Notes under the pieces: generated by a model
Databases searched by the model: none
Told to the model about the DNA's origin: nothing
What the model saw: the letters and a program-made list of their open reading frames with translations, nothing else
Translations under genes and position numbers: made by a program
Part shown: positions 33,495 to 42,976 of the stretch, piece after piece
Layout: every line of letters begins with the position of its first letter
How positions within the stretch are numbered: the first letter of the stretch is position 1
Assembly (NCBI GenBank): GCA_964228885.1
Contig: CAXRCG010000081.1
Coordinates: 1 to 64,000 of the forward strand
DNA length: 64,000 bases
Reading direction: 5' to 3'
Origin: UBA4582 sp964228885
GTDB taxonomy: Bacteria; Pseudomonadota; Gammaproteobacteria; Pseudomonadales; Azotimanducaceae

Positions 33495-34919
33495 CTATTT
33501 TAGGGTGCATAGTTGATATTCTTTACAAATAAATGACCGAATGTTCGGATCTACCGCGAGCAATGATTTCATTCCTTCACGAGTCATCATTTCCTCGAAA
33601 CTGATTACCCTTTTATCATAATGAGTTAGAAGCTTTTGTTTAGTATCTTCATCAACAAAGGAATGTTTCAATGAATTGATATTGAGTTGCTTAATTTCAT
33701 CCCAGGACAAGTTGAACTCGGTCGTTGCGACGAAAAATTCATCGGTCATCGTTGAGTCCCACATGCCTCGGTCATCCGTCGAAAGCGCCACAGGGATGCC
33801 GGTTCTCAAATATTCCGGGAATGGATGCTGGCTGTAGTCATCCACATACTCCAATAAAAGGTTACTAATCAGATTGATCTCAATGAGCGCCGGCCCATCT
33901 CGCATAATTAGCATTAAATCCGGGTCAGTAATCAGATTGACCCCGTGACCTATCCTGCGAGCGCCCAAGGTTAAAGTATCTCTGACATGACTATTGGGTT
34001 CATCTACCTCGCCGCCATGAATCGACAGATTAACACTGTGATACTGGCGCCGTAGCTCTCGCATCGTACTGAGGAATCGCGCCGGATGCCCTTTATCGTC
34101 ATCTTCGCGACCAACCATATCGAGTCCCACCCACAGATCGCTGTTTGCGGCCACAAACCGATATGCCATTTCTAGTTGATCAAGGCTACTCGGTAAAAAA
34201 CGCAAGATCGCCATCTGAAACCGAACGACCATTCCTGTTTCTTTCACATCATCTTGACTTAACCTCTCACGCAAAATCCTGACGACCGTTTCCGTCGGGG
34301 TAGCAGTGCCGTCCGCATTGAGGTATCCCGTGACAGAATAGTCGGGCTCCATATACATCAGACCTTCGGCACTGAACGCCTTCATGTTTCTGACGACACT
34401 TTCTGCCACCAGATAGGGATTGGAGACAAGATCAGCCATTCGCTGCCAATGCATACTGAAGAACTCTTCTCGACCCTCGTGTGGTTTATCTAATCGAATG
34501 CTATTTTGCCAGGCCGCTTTTTCTTCCTCGTTCAGATCCGTGAGCAGTTTGTATTCGGCCTTTTCACAGTCATCGAGCATTTGCCAATTCGATGCCTGAA
34601 TGGTTTTGAAGTACATCAGGTATGGCTGATAATGTTCGTTGCCGCCGTAGGGACGGCAATTATTGATTTTTGTTTTTGTATAGCAGATGTAACCGTTTGT
34701 TTTCTGTTCGAGCGCAAGCTCAAACATCCACTCTGAAAAGATGGAACCCGTGTTGTGCGCGTGCAGATCGCCCCCTTTGGGCATAGCGTAAAGCACTTTG
34801 TAAAGATCGTGTTTATCACCCGAGGCTTTCAACTCTTCGAACCACTGATTCATATCTTGATCGGCGAGGACGCATTGAGTCATAAACACGCTGAATACTA
34901 AGGCCAGGATTCTGTTCAA
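33495..34919 (-). CDS. Exported adenosine deaminase (ADGF/CECR1-like)
   Basis: A 474-residue zinc deaminase with a signal peptide (ILALVFSVFMTQCVLA, cleavage near 19). Metal ligands are His53 and His55 (GDLHAHNTGS), His301 with catalytic Glu304 in HGGE, His325 (GHGV) and Asp382 in STDD. The longer N-terminal half and MPKGGDLHAH are typical of secreted growth-factor-type adenosine deaminases. It would turn adenosine or deoxyadenosine into inosine in the periplasm. It is upstream of, and co-directional with, the TonB receptor, NUP and adenine deaminase, forming a nucleoside scavenging cassette. Confidence 0.9.
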   Translation of the reverse strand: MNRILALVFSVFMTQCVLADQDMNQWFEELKASGDKHDLYKVLYAMPKGGDLHAHNTGSIFSEWMFELALEQKTNGYICYTKTKINNCRPYGGNEHYQPYLMYFKTIQASNWQMLDDCEKAEYKLLTDLNEEEKAAWQNSIRLDKPHEGREEFFSMHWQRMADLVSNPYLVAESVVRNMKAFSAEGLMYMEPDYSVTGYLNADGTATPTETVVRILRERLSQDDVKETGMVVRFQMAILRFLPSSLDQLEMAYRFVAANSDLWVGLDMVGREDDDKGHPARFLSTMRELRRQYHSVNLSIHGGEVDEPNSHVRDTLTLGARRIGHGVNLITDPDLMLIMRDGPALIEINLISNLLLEYVDDYSQHPFPEYLRTGIPVALSTDDRGMWDSTMTDEFFVATTEFNLSWDEIKQLNINSLKHSFVDEDTKQKLLTHYDKRVISFEEMMTREGMKSLLAVDPNIRSFICKEYQLCTLK

Positions 34920-35096
34920 AAGTTAACTCCTGTAGTTAAACATCAAGCGTTCGAGGCGCGAATATTACCACAGTTGCAAATGGCACTAACATTAATCGTC
35001 GGATAACATGCTCAGAACAACAAGAAGGTAAATCCCAAAGGTAGCGGTCCTATGACCGGCAATATTTAAGCCAAACATATTCAGCACGAGAGAATT

Positions 35097-36059
35097 ATGA
35101 CGGAGTCAGATCTTACTAAAAAACAGGAAGTGCGCTCATCGAAAAACACGTCGAACCCTGAAAAATATCCGAGAGATATGGTTGGCTACGGGGCGAAACC
35201 GCCGAATGCAAACTGGCCCAATCAAGCAAGAGTCGCCGTGCAGTTTGTGATCAACTATGAAGAGGGAGCGGAAAACAACGTACTGCATGGAGATGCTGGT
35301 TCAGAGACATTTCTTTCTGAAATTATTGGTGCAGCTTCGTACCCAGACCGCCATATGAGTATGGAAAGCCTTTACGAGTATGGCAGCCGAGCTGGCTTTT
35401 GGCGCTTGCACCGGCTTTTCAACGAATTTGCGATGCCGGTGACCGTTTATGGCGTCGCGATGGCACTACAAAGGAACCCCGATGTCGTCGAAGCCATGCT
35501 CAGGTCTGATTGGGAAATAGCTAGCCATGGACTTCGCTGGATTGACTACCAATTCATATCTGAGGAAGTTGAGCGCGCTCACATGGCGGAGGCGATCGAG
35601 ATACACAAGCAAGTGACCGGTGAACGACCACTTGGATGGTACACCGGTCGAGATAGCCCAAACACTCGCCGCTTGGTCAACGAATACGGCGGCTTTCTCT
35701 ATGACAGTGACTCCTATGCCGATGATCTGCCGTATTGGTGCCAAGACTTTGAATCACCCCATCTGGTTGTGCCATACACGCTTGACGTAAACGACATGCG
35801 GTTTGCGGCTCCCCAGGGATTCAACGCTGGGGATCAATTTCTGAATTACCTGACGGATACTTTTGACGAGCTGTACGCGGAAGGCGCAGAAACACCGAAA
35901 ATGATGAGTGTTGGTTTACACTGCCGTATCGTTGGTAAGCCGGGCAGAGCCGCCGCACTAAGAAAATTCCTTACTTACATTTCAAATAAACCCGATGTAT
36001 GGGTTTGTCGTCGGATAGACATTGCGCGCCACTGGCACGCAAATCACGCACCAACCTAA
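35097..36059 (+). CDS. puuE: Allantoinase, polysaccharide-deacetylase type
   Basis: A 320-residue PuuE-type allantoinase, a cofactor-light enzyme with the polysaccharide deacetylase (NodB) fold that opens allantoin to allantoate. Family segments are FVINYEEGAENNVLHGD, RAGFWRLHRLF, ASHGLRWIDYQ and WYTGRDSPNTRRLV. The initial 28 residues are charged and variable as usual. GAGAG precedes ATG 35097 closely. It is convergent with ribokinase, whose stop is 10 bp away. PuuE-type allantoinase together with PuuD-type urate oxidase is a frequent bacterial combination. Confidence 0.95.
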   Translation: MTESDLTKKQEVRSSKNTSNPEKYPRDMVGYGAKPPNANWPNQARVAVQFVINYEEGAENNVLHGDAGSETFLSEIIGAASYPDRHMSMESLYEYGSRAGFWRLHRLFNEFAMPVTVYGVAMALQRNPDVVEAMLRSDWEIASHGLRWIDYQFISEEVERAHMAEAIEIHKQVTGERPLGWYTGRDSPNTRRLVNEYGGFLYDSDSYADDLPYWCQDFESPHLVVPYTLDVNDMRFAAPQGFNAGDQFLNYLTDTFDELYAEGAETPKMMSVGLHCRIVGKPGRAAALRKFLTYISNKPDVWVCRRIDIARHWHANHAPT

Positions 36060-36069
36060 CCGGCAATGT

Positions 36070-36996
36070 TCAGTTCCTCTCCGACATGAATGCAAGCACT
36101 GCATCCCGATCAGGAATCGACGCGATTGCTCCTTTTTCAGTGACGGCAATCGCGGCAGCGGCGCATGCGACTTTTGCCGCATCAATGATGGCCTCACCCC
36201 GAACAAGCTCCGCCACCAGCGCACCATTGAAAACATCGCCCGCCGCTGTGGTGTCTACTGCAGCCACCTTGAAGCTCTCTACAAATTCGGTCGACGCTTC
36301 CGCCACGATTAAGCAACCACGGGAACCAAGGGTCGTGACCACGGTACCTACACCCTGTTTGCACAAACTTTGTGCGGCGATTGTCACCTCTTCAAGTGTG
36401 CCCGATGGCATACCGCTAATTTGACTTAGCTCGACTTCATTGGGCGTTAATATATCAACCATTGGCAATAGAGCTGCTGGTATGTCTCTTGCTGGTGCAG
36501 GATTCAATACAAAAGGCGTCTGGTTTTCTGCGCAAATTACCGCGATGCGTTCGATGGTTTCGAATGGGATCTCAAGCTGCACCAACACAGCGCCCGCATT
36601 ACTGATTCTTGCGGCCTGTTCATCGATCATGGCAGGTAACACACAGGCATTTGCACCACTGGCAATGCCAATACAGTTTTCAGCCTCAGCATTCACAAAA
36701 ATACACGCTGAACCTGTGCCAACGCCAGCAATCACCCTGACTTCAGGTATCGGCATCTGAAGCTCGGAAAACACCTGCCTCACCGAGTTCGCAATATCGT
36801 CATCTCCGATACAACTGATAAAGCGGGTCGTCGCTCCCCCCGCCCGGAAGGCCGCAACCGCTTGATTTGCCCCCTTGCCTCCTAGACCACTGTGCAGCGT
36901 GCCACCGGCTACGGTTTCGCCAGGCAAGGGTAGACTCGGCAGATACATTGCAATGTCCCAGTTAGTACTGCCAACAACCACTACTTCACTCATCAT
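36070..36996 (-). CDS. rbsK: Ribokinase (PfkB family)
   Basis: A 308-residue sugar kinase that phosphorylates ribose to ribose 5-phosphate. The N-terminal motif GGKGANQAVAA (39-49) and the C-terminal motif DTTAAGDVFNGAL, carrying the catalytic Asp of AAGD, are intact. LTPNEVELSQISG and VVTTLGSRGCLI are the usual ATP-side segments. Two adjacent ATGs (36996, 36993) follow AGGTGA; the second has better spacing. In this locus it would use ribose released by the nucleoside hydrolase, so the sugar part of nucleosides enters central metabolism. Confidence 0.93.
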   Translation of the reverse strand: MMSEVVVVGSTNWDIAMYLPSLPLPGETVAGGTLHSGLGGKGANQAVAAFRAGGATTRFISCIGDDDIANSVRQVFSELQMPIPEVRVIAGVGTGSACIFVNAEAENCIGIASGANACVLPAMIDEQAARISNAGAVLVQLEIPFETIERIAVICAENQTPFVLNPAPARDIPAALLPMVDILTPNEVELSQISGMPSGTLEEVTIAAQSLCKQGVGTVVTTLGSRGCLIVAEASTEFVESFKVAAVDTTAAGDVFNGALVAELVRGEAIIDAAKVACAAAAIAVTEKGAIASIPDRDAVLAFMSERN

Positions 36997-37151
36997 TCAC
37001 CTAATTAGATTGTGTCCAAAAACTCCGACCGTGGTTGGATAGTGGACCTGAAACGTTTACGCCTTGCTAATTATTTGCTCAAAGGCCACCGCACGCACGA
37101 TCTGTCTATGCATCCTTTAGTTCCAATGACTTTATTCAGGCTTGGTCAACC

Positions 37152-38504
37152 TTAAGACTCAACTGAGGGCCTGAGACCAAACAACACCCTGAAAACTTCG
37201 ACAAAAATAGCAACAAATGTCCCTGTTGTAACGGGAAACTGAATCACAGTAATGACGCCCTGCGGGAGAAAATCAAACATAGTAATGTAACTAGATAACA
37301 ACCATCCAATCACAACGGAACACCCTACCAATAACCAGTCGTCACGCTGCCCAGAACCGGCGCTGACTATCCTGACTCCAGCATACCCAACCATACCAAA
37401 CAACAATAGCGTAGCACCGTAAAGTACAGCATCAGGGATGAGCTGAAAAACACCACCAACAACTGGGAAAACGCCCAGCAAGACTAGCAAACCTGCGACT
37501 ACAAACCCCACATGGCGACTACAAACACCCGTGAGTTGAATGACACCATTGTTTTGACTGAATGTGGTATTCGGGAAAGTACAAAAGATTGAGGCCATCA
37601 AGGAGTTAGCGGCGTCGCCTAGGATGCCACCCCGAATGCGCAGCCAGTAATTTTTACCGGTTGTGGCTAGCCCAGATAGATTGCTGGTTGCGGTCAGGTC
37701 ACCAACGGACTCCATCATCGAAATCAAGAAAATTGGCAAAAGGGAAGCCACAATGACCCAGTCAACACTGAGGGGAAACCGCGCGACTTCTGGGACAAAC
37801 AGAGGATCTAGCTCCGACAAACGCGAGAAATCAGTTAACCCGAGACCTTGCGCCGCCATAAGGCCCACCACTAGACCAATAGAAATGCTGCTGAGACGCA
37901 CCCAGGGATTACCAAAGCGCGTGGCGGCGACAATTGTCAGAAATACCAGAGAGGCGAGCAATAAAACCGTCCAGCCGCCATTCGCCGCATCTAAATAGGC
38001 TCGCTGGATATTGGTCAGGGTTGTCCAGACCAATGTTGCACCCAGCAATATCACCGTCGTGCCTGTTACGTTGGGTGTTATCACGCGTTGCAGTGTCGGA
38101 AGCGCGAAACTCAAACCCATCATCAACACTGAACAAACGGCAGCAGAACCAAATAAGGTACCCAATGCTGTTGCGTTATCGTCGCCACCATTGAGCGCAT
38201 AAAAAGCAGCGATCAGAGGACCGATAAACGCGAAGCTGGTGCCCTGAATACTCAACAACCCAGAACCCACCGGCCCAAATCGCTGAATCTGAATAAAAGT
38301 TGCTGCGCCTGAAATAACCAACGCAGCACTCACAAGGTAGCTGGTATCTTGTAACGACAGGTTCATGCCTCCGGCAATAATCAGGGGTGCCACCAACAGC
38401 CCCCCAAATACGGCCAATAGATGTTGCAACCCTACCATCAGCCCTGTGCCAATCGGCGGGCGGTCTTCAAGTCCAAAAAGCATTGGAGATTCAGAGTTCT
38501 GCAA
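37152..38504 (-). CDS. NCS2 (NAT) xanthine/urate-type permease
   Basis: A 450-residue, roughly 14-helix nucleobase:cation symporter. The diagnostic signature reads QNNGVIQLTG, preceded by the TFS-type NTTFS element, and the N-terminus GLQHLLAVFGGLLVAPLIIAGG carries the conserved QH motif. This signature fits xanthine and urate transporters of the XanQ/UacT group. It is divergent from an adenine-deaminase-like gene by 84 bp. It probably imports xanthine or urate for XdhAB/PuuD. Exact specificity cannot be read from sequence alone. Confidence 0.92.
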   Translation of the reverse strand: MQNSESPMLFGLEDRPPIGTGLMVGLQHLLAVFGGLLVAPLIIAGGMNLSLQDTSYLVSAALVISGAATFIQIQRFGPVGSGLLSIQGTSFAFIGPLIAAFYALNGGDDNATALGTLFGSAAVCSVLMMGLSFALPTLQRVITPNVTGTTVILLGATLVWTTLTNIQRAYLDAANGGWTVLLLASLVFLTIVAATRFGNPWVRLSSISIGLVVGLMAAQGLGLTDFSRLSELDPLFVPEVARFPLSVDWVIVASLLPIFLISMMESVGDLTATSNLSGLATTGKNYWLRIRGGILGDAANSLMASIFCTFPNTTFSQNNGVIQLTGVCSRHVGFVVAGLLVLLGVFPVVGGVFQLIPDAVLYGATLLLFGMVGYAGVRIVSAGSGQRDDWLLVGCSVVIGWLLSSYITMFDFLPQGVITVIQFPVTTGTFVAIFVEVFRVLFGLRPSVES

Positions 38505-38588
38505 ATTATTTCTACACTTATTCTGCTTGCACTTGTTTTTACTATATCCTTGTTAGCACTCTAATTCGACAAGCAAACGGGAGAACCC

Positions 38589-39584
38589 ATGGAAGATTTT
38601 ATTCGCGGCATACCGAAAGCAGAATTGCACGTTCACCTGGAAGGTACACTCGAACCCGAGCACATTTTTGCGCTCGCAGAACGGAATAACGTCGCGCTGG
38701 CCTACAAAACGCCCGCGCAAGTCATTGCGGCTTACGATTTCCATGACCTCCCCTCATTTCTCACAATTTACTATGCCGCAATGTCGGTGTTGCAGACCGA
38801 GCAGGACTTTTACGAGCTGGCATATCATTATTTTCAACGCGCACATGAAGACAATATTGTTTACGTCGAACCTTTCTTTGATCCGCAGGGACACACCACG
38901 AGAGGCATTGCTTTTGAAACCATCATCAAAGGTATACATCGAGCGCAGTTAGATGCCGAGAAGAACCTGGGCATTGAGTCAAACCTCATCATGTGTTTCC
39001 TACGTGACATGAGTGCAGAATCTGCCATGGCTCACCTTGAGATGTGTCTACCCTTTAAGGACTGGATCATCGGTGTAGGACTCGACTCAGACGAAAAGGA
39101 CAACCCTCCGATCAAATTCAGAGAGGTTTTCGCCCGCGCAAGAAACGAAGGTTTCAAACTGACGATGCACTGTGATGTAAACCAAATCGATATTGTCGAC
39201 CATATCTGGCAATGTCTCGATGACATTCAGGTTGATCGTATCGATCATGGAATAAACGCACTTGAAGATGAGCGCCTCTGCGCAGAAATCGCAAAACGAG
39301 GTCTCGGCTTGACGGTTTGCCCTGTTTCAAACCGCTTTGTTGTGCAATCTCTGACGACAAAAGAGATCAAGTCAATGTTGCAGAAAGGCATGAAAGCCAC
39401 CATTAACTCTGATGACCCGGGCTATTTTCGTGCGTACCTAACCGATAATTTTCTCGCCCTCATTGAGGAAGCTGAATTTTCACAAGACGAGATTCGCCAA
39501 CTCAATGCAAATGCATTCGAAACCAGCTGGTTAAGTGACGCGCGAAAGAAGTACTACCTTGAGCAGGTCAATAACTTCTCATGA
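38589..39584 (+). CDS. Adenine/adenosine-deaminase-like protein with altered HAGE motif
   Basis: A 331-residue paralogue of the adenine deaminase at 28650. His14 and His16 (AELHVHLEG), His194, His220 (IDHGI) and Asp275 (NSDD) are kept, so a metal can bind. The HAGE motif, however, reads HCDV (194-197): the proton-shuttling Glu is replaced by Val, with Asp196 adjacent. I have seen this HCDV pattern in other annotated deaminases, suggesting a distinct subfamily with another substrate or a shifted acid. It is divergent from the NCS2 permease and convergent with an AzgA-type permease. Confidence 0.85.
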   Translation: MEDFIRGIPKAELHVHLEGTLEPEHIFALAERNNVALAYKTPAQVIAAYDFHDLPSFLTIYYAAMSVLQTEQDFYELAYHYFQRAHEDNIVYVEPFFDPQGHTTRGIAFETIIKGIHRAQLDAEKNLGIESNLIMCFLRDMSAESAMAHLEMCLPFKDWIIGVGLDSDEKDNPPIKFREVFARARNEGFKLTMHCDVNQIDIVDHIWQCLDDIQVDRIDHGINALEDERLCAEIAKRGLGLTVCPVSNRFVVQSLTTKEIKSMLQKGMKATINSDDPGYFRAYLTDNFLALIEEAEFSQDEIRQLNANAFETSWLSDARKKYYLEQVNNFS

Positions 39585-39615
39585 AGACGACAGACAATGT
39601 TCCATCGCTAATGCG

Positions 39616-40914
39616 CTATGACAAAAATGCAAACTTGCCAGTGAATACGGCAGCGATAACATAAACGGCAATAGGACAATCACCGGGTCGACCACTCAAT
39701 AGTTTGATCGCAACATAGGTCACAAAGCCGAGCCCGATGCCGTCGGCAATAGAAAACGACAATGGCATTGCAAGCGCACAAACCACCGCGGGCGCTGACT
39801 CGGTGTAGTCATCCCAGTCAATATCCGAAAAACTTCTGAGCATTAGGCAGGCAACAAAAAGTAACGCCGCTGCAGACGCATAACTTGGAATACTCTGGGC
39901 AAGCGGCGCGAAAAACAGACACAGAAGAAATAACACACCCGTGGTCACCGCCGTTAACCCGGTACGTCCACCCGCTTCAACACCGGCAGCGCTTTCAATA
40001 AAACTGGTTGTTGAGGACGTACCTGCCAACGACCCAACTACTGTTGCACCAGAATCGGACATCAGCGCCCCTCTAAGCCGGGGCATTTTTCCATGCTCGT
40101 CAGTGAGATTGGCCCGATTTGCGACACCCACCATGGTTCCGGCGGTGTCAAACACATCGACCAACAGCAACGTCAGAATGACAGTGATCATTGAAAGGTC
40201 AAATGCCGCTGCTATATCAAGTTCGAGGAACACAGGCGCGATAGATGGCGGGACGGATAACACACCGCTAAATTCGGCACCGCCAAAGATCCAACCCAGC
40301 ATCGCGGCGAAAAGCAAACCCAGGATAACAGCCCCGGTGATTTTCCTCACGCTCAAAGTCGCAATCAATGCAAAACCCACCATACAAAGCAGCGGACCAG
40401 TATCACTCAGCGCACCAAAAGAGACCAAGGTTGCCGGATTATCAACCACGATGCCCGCATTTTTAAGTGCAATAAAACCAAGAAAAAAACCAATACCCGC
40501 GGCAATGCCAAGCTTCAAGTTTTTCGGTATGGCATTGATAAGCCATTCGCGAATGGGCAAAACACTCATGACAATAAAAATGACACCTGAGAGAAACACA
40601 GCACCAAGCGCGGTCTGCCAAGTATGACCTAATCCCAGCACGATGCCGTAGGTGAAAAACGCGTTTTGCCCCATGCCCGGCGCCATGGCAATCGGATAGT
40701 TTCCTAAGATTCCCATGGCTATAGACCCAAACGCAGCGGCAATACAAGTCGCGACAAATACCGCACCGAAATCCATCCCTGCATCAGACAGAATCGCGGG
40801 ATTAACCACGGTAATATAAGCCATCGCCAGGAACGTGGTCAGTCCGGCGACAACTTCAGTTTTAATATTCGTGTTGTGACGCTTCAAGTCAAAATAGCGA
40901 GAGAGAGATTCCAT
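39616..40914 (-). CDS. AzgA/GhxP-type NCS2 purine permease
   Basis: A 432-residue, roughly 14-helix permease of the AzgA-like branch (guanine/hypoxanthine/adenine uptake). Typical segments are VVAGLTTFLAMAYITVVNPAILSDAGMDFGAVFVATCIAA at the N-terminus, AMAPGMGQNAFFTYG, LLLVDVFDTAGTMVGVANRA and GTSSTTSFIESAAGVEAGGRTGLTAV (each continuous in the protein). It lies between an adenine-deaminase-like gene and a phosphoribosyltransferase. A perfect palindrome sits 23-38 bp upstream of its start and may regulate it. It complements the xanthine/urate-type NCS2 permease. Confidence 0.93.
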   Translation of the reverse strand: MESLSRYFDLKRHNTNIKTEVVAGLTTFLAMAYITVVNPAILSDAGMDFGAVFVATCIAAAFGSIAMGILGNYPIAMAPGMGQNAFFTYGIVLGLGHTWQTALGAVFLSGVIFIVMSVLPIREWLINAIPKNLKLGIAAGIGFFLGFIALKNAGIVVDNPATLVSFGALSDTGPLLCMVGFALIATLSVRKITGAVILGLLFAAMLGWIFGGAEFSGVLSVPPSIAPVFLELDIAAAFDLSMITVILTLLLVDVFDTAGTMVGVANRANLTDEHGKMPRLRGALMSDSGATVVGSLAGTSSTTSFIESAAGVEAGGRTGLTAVTTGVLFLLCLFFAPLAQSIPSYASAAALLFVACLMLRSFSDIDWDDYTESAPAVVCALAMPLSFSIADGIGLGFVTYVAIKLLSGRPGDCPIAVYVIAAVFTGKFAFLS

Positions 40915-40936
40915 TAAAGGTGACTCATGTTGAGAA

Positions 40937-40952
40937 GTCAGTATTTACTGAC
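40937..40952. promoter_or_regulatory. Palindrome GTCAGT-ATTT-ACTGAC upstream of AzgA-type permease
   Basis: A perfect 6-bp inverted repeat with a 4-bp centre, starting 23 bp upstream of the permease ATG (minus strand), where a repressor would block transcription or initiation. It contains ATTTACTG, related to the TTTACTGTCT half-sites between xdhA and the tetR-type gene, so the same regulator may act at both places. This link is inference. Confidence 0.45.
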
Positions 40953-41171
40953 AGGGATGCTTGAGGATAAATGTAATCCACGCACAAGCCAAGCTATCAA
41001 AGGCATTATTAACCATGACAGTGCGGCCGTGTGAATGGTACTCTCGTGCGTCATTAGTTGACTTCCGAAGTGCCAACCGGAATCGCCTTAGCATGAATTA
41101 ACATGGCATCGAACAAGCGAAAAGAAGCGCCCGATCAAAACCCATAAAGACAAAAAAGCGAACGAGAACTT

Positions 41172-41747
41172 ATGGAAAAGCTATTTATTACACCGAATCA
41201 ACTGCTGGAAGATTCTTTTAAACTCGGCAAGATGATTTTTGAAAGCGGATTTCGTCCACATTTTATCGTTGGGGTCTGGCGTGGCGGCACCCCGGTCGGT
41301 ATCGCTGTTCAAGAGTACCTTGAGTACAAAGGGATTGAAGCTGATCACATTGCGATTCGTACCTCCTCCTACTACGGCATCGGTCAAAGAGATAAAATCG
41401 TTAAAGTCCACGGACTTCAATATATTGTCGACAACATCAATGCTGACGACGAATTATTGCTTGTCGACGATGTTTTTGATTCCGGCCGCAGCATCGTTGC
41501 GATCCTTGACGAGCTAAAAGCAAAATCCAGACTCAACATGCCACAAACAGTGAAGATCGCTTGCCCTTGGTACAAACCAGAAAAAAATATTACGGACATC
41601 GAACCTGATTACTTTCTACACCCAACCGACAGGTGGCTGGTTTTCCCCCACGAATTAGTCGGGCTTTCGAAAGATGAGCTAAGTGAAGGAAAGTCATTTT
41701 TATCCGAGGACACACATACGCTTTTCGATTCAGACGAGCATTCCTGA
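41172..41747 (+). CDS. Phosphoribosyltransferase (HPRT/XGPRT type)
   Basis: A 191-residue type I PRTase. The PRPP-binding motif is LLLVDDVFDSGRS (95 to 107), and an N-terminal VGVWRGGTPVGIAVQEY gives the PPi loop. Such enzymes convert a purine base plus PRPP into the nucleotide, so it would allow salvage of imported hypoxanthine, guanine or xanthine instead of degradation. It is first in a plus-strand set with an MFS carrier (25 bp later by the ATG start) and a nucleoside hydrolase. The specific base is not determinable. Confidence 0.88.
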   Translation: MEKLFITPNQLLEDSFKLGKMIFESGFRPHFIVGVWRGGTPVGIAVQEYLEYKGIEADHIAIRTSSYYGIGQRDKIVKVHGLQYIVDNINADDELLLVDDVFDSGRSIVAILDELKAKSRLNMPQTVKIACPWYKPEKNITDIEPDYFLHPTDRWLVFPHELVGLSKDELSEGKSFLSEDTHTLFDSDEHS

Positions 41748-41772
41748 TCCATCACATTAGTTGCCAGACCTC

Positions 41773-42930
41773 ATGAGCAATTTAATCCGTGTCACTCTGA
41801 TTAGCTTTCTCGCCTATGCGGTGATGTCGGGCATGCTGGCACAAATCGGCATTTTGATTGGCCCGATCTCGCAGCACTTTGGCAAAGAAACAACCATCGT
41901 ATCGAGTCAGTTCAGCTGGTTGACGGTCGGTATTTTGGTTGGCTCGGTGATTAGTCTGTTTATCTTTGACCATGTCAAGATAAAAACACTCAACTTATTG
42001 GTGTTCACGGCTATCATCCTGGCAATAGTCGGATTCTATACCGTAGACCTGTATTGGGTTAATTCGATACTGCTGGGCATCATTGGGACAGGATGCGGTA
42101 TCGCCCTACCCGCTGCCGCAATCGTCATATCGAGGGTTTACACGCCCGAGAGGCGGGCAACCATGCTCGTTATCACCGATGCTTCCTTTAGTTTGTCTGG
42201 CACTTTTTGCACGGCACTTGTCGTCGTTTATCTCGCCAATGGACTTCACTGGAGCAGCGGATACAGCACGGTGGCCGCACTTGCCTTGATTACGCTTATC
42301 CTGACCGCTTTCTCGACATTTCCAGAAGTTCCCCATGAAGATAAGCAGACGATCAAGCAGGAACTCGCTTCTTGGCCAATCGGTATCTATTTTTGCATGC
42401 TCGCGCTACTGATTTACCTCACTGGTCAGAATTTTATCCTCATCTGGCTGCCTAGCTACGCTGAGCAAGCGATCGCAATGTCAACTTCCGATGCGGGTGG
42501 TCTGATCAGCAATTTTTGGGCAGGCATGCTCGGCGGACAACTCATCGCAGCAGCGATACTCATCAAAGCCGATACCCGGACGATTACGCTATTAGCCGCA
42601 ATACTTGCGGCGCTCTCTACAATTCCGCTTTGGTCTATAAATAACCCCACTTACATGCCATATCTCACTTTCTGCTGGGGCTTTGTAACTTTGGGGTTGC
42701 TAAAACTTATCCTTTCCCTTGCAACAGAAATGGTTGCGGTGCCAAGCCCGCGCCTGGTTTCAGTACTGCTGATGGCGGCGACAACCGGCACAGCTATCAG
42801 TCCTTCTCTAAGCAGCATATTAGTCGCTAATACGGCACCCTCAATTGCATTAAAAGTGGGAACAGGCTGTTTCCTCTTGGTCACATTGCTCGTAGTATTT
42901 GCTTATCGCACCGCAAGCCGGGAGCACTGA
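41773..42930 (+). CDS. MFS transporter, TsgA/FucP-like
   Basis: A 385-residue, 12-helix major facilitator opening MSNLIRVTLISFLAYAVMSG and continuing LAQIGILIGPISQHFGKE, as in the TsgA-like subgroup. ATG 41773 is preferred to an in-frame TTG at 41761, although neither has a strong ribosome binding site; coupling to the phosphoribosyltransferase is possible. It lies between a phosphoribosyltransferase and a nucleoside hydrolase, so nucleoside or nucleobase import is the most reasonable guess. A second carrier of similar N-terminus begins at the right edge of the window. Confidence 0.85.
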   Translation: MSNLIRVTLISFLAYAVMSGMLAQIGILIGPISQHFGKETTIVSSQFSWLTVGILVGSVISLFIFDHVKIKTLNLLVFTAIILAIVGFYTVDLYWVNSILLGIIGTGCGIALPAAAIVISRVYTPERRATMLVITDASFSLSGTFCTALVVVYLANGLHWSSGYSTVAALALITLILTAFSTFPEVPHEDKQTIKQELASWPIGIYFCMLALLIYLTGQNFILIWLPSYAEQAIAMSTSDAGGLISNFWAGMLGGQLIAAAILIKADTRTITLLAAILAALSTIPLWSINNPTYMPYLTFCWGFVTLGLLKLILSLATEMVAVPSPRLVSVLLMAATTGTAISPSLSSILVANTAPSIALKVGTGCFLLVTLLVVFAYRTASREH

Positions 42931-42976
42931 AAAATTTAACCATCGGTTCCGAGCCGACACAAACACAGGAATACCA

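Noticed and set aside
37152..40914. Two NCS2 permeases considered as a duplication
   Set aside because: They belong to different branches (NAT signature versus AzgA-like), with little similarity beyond the fold.
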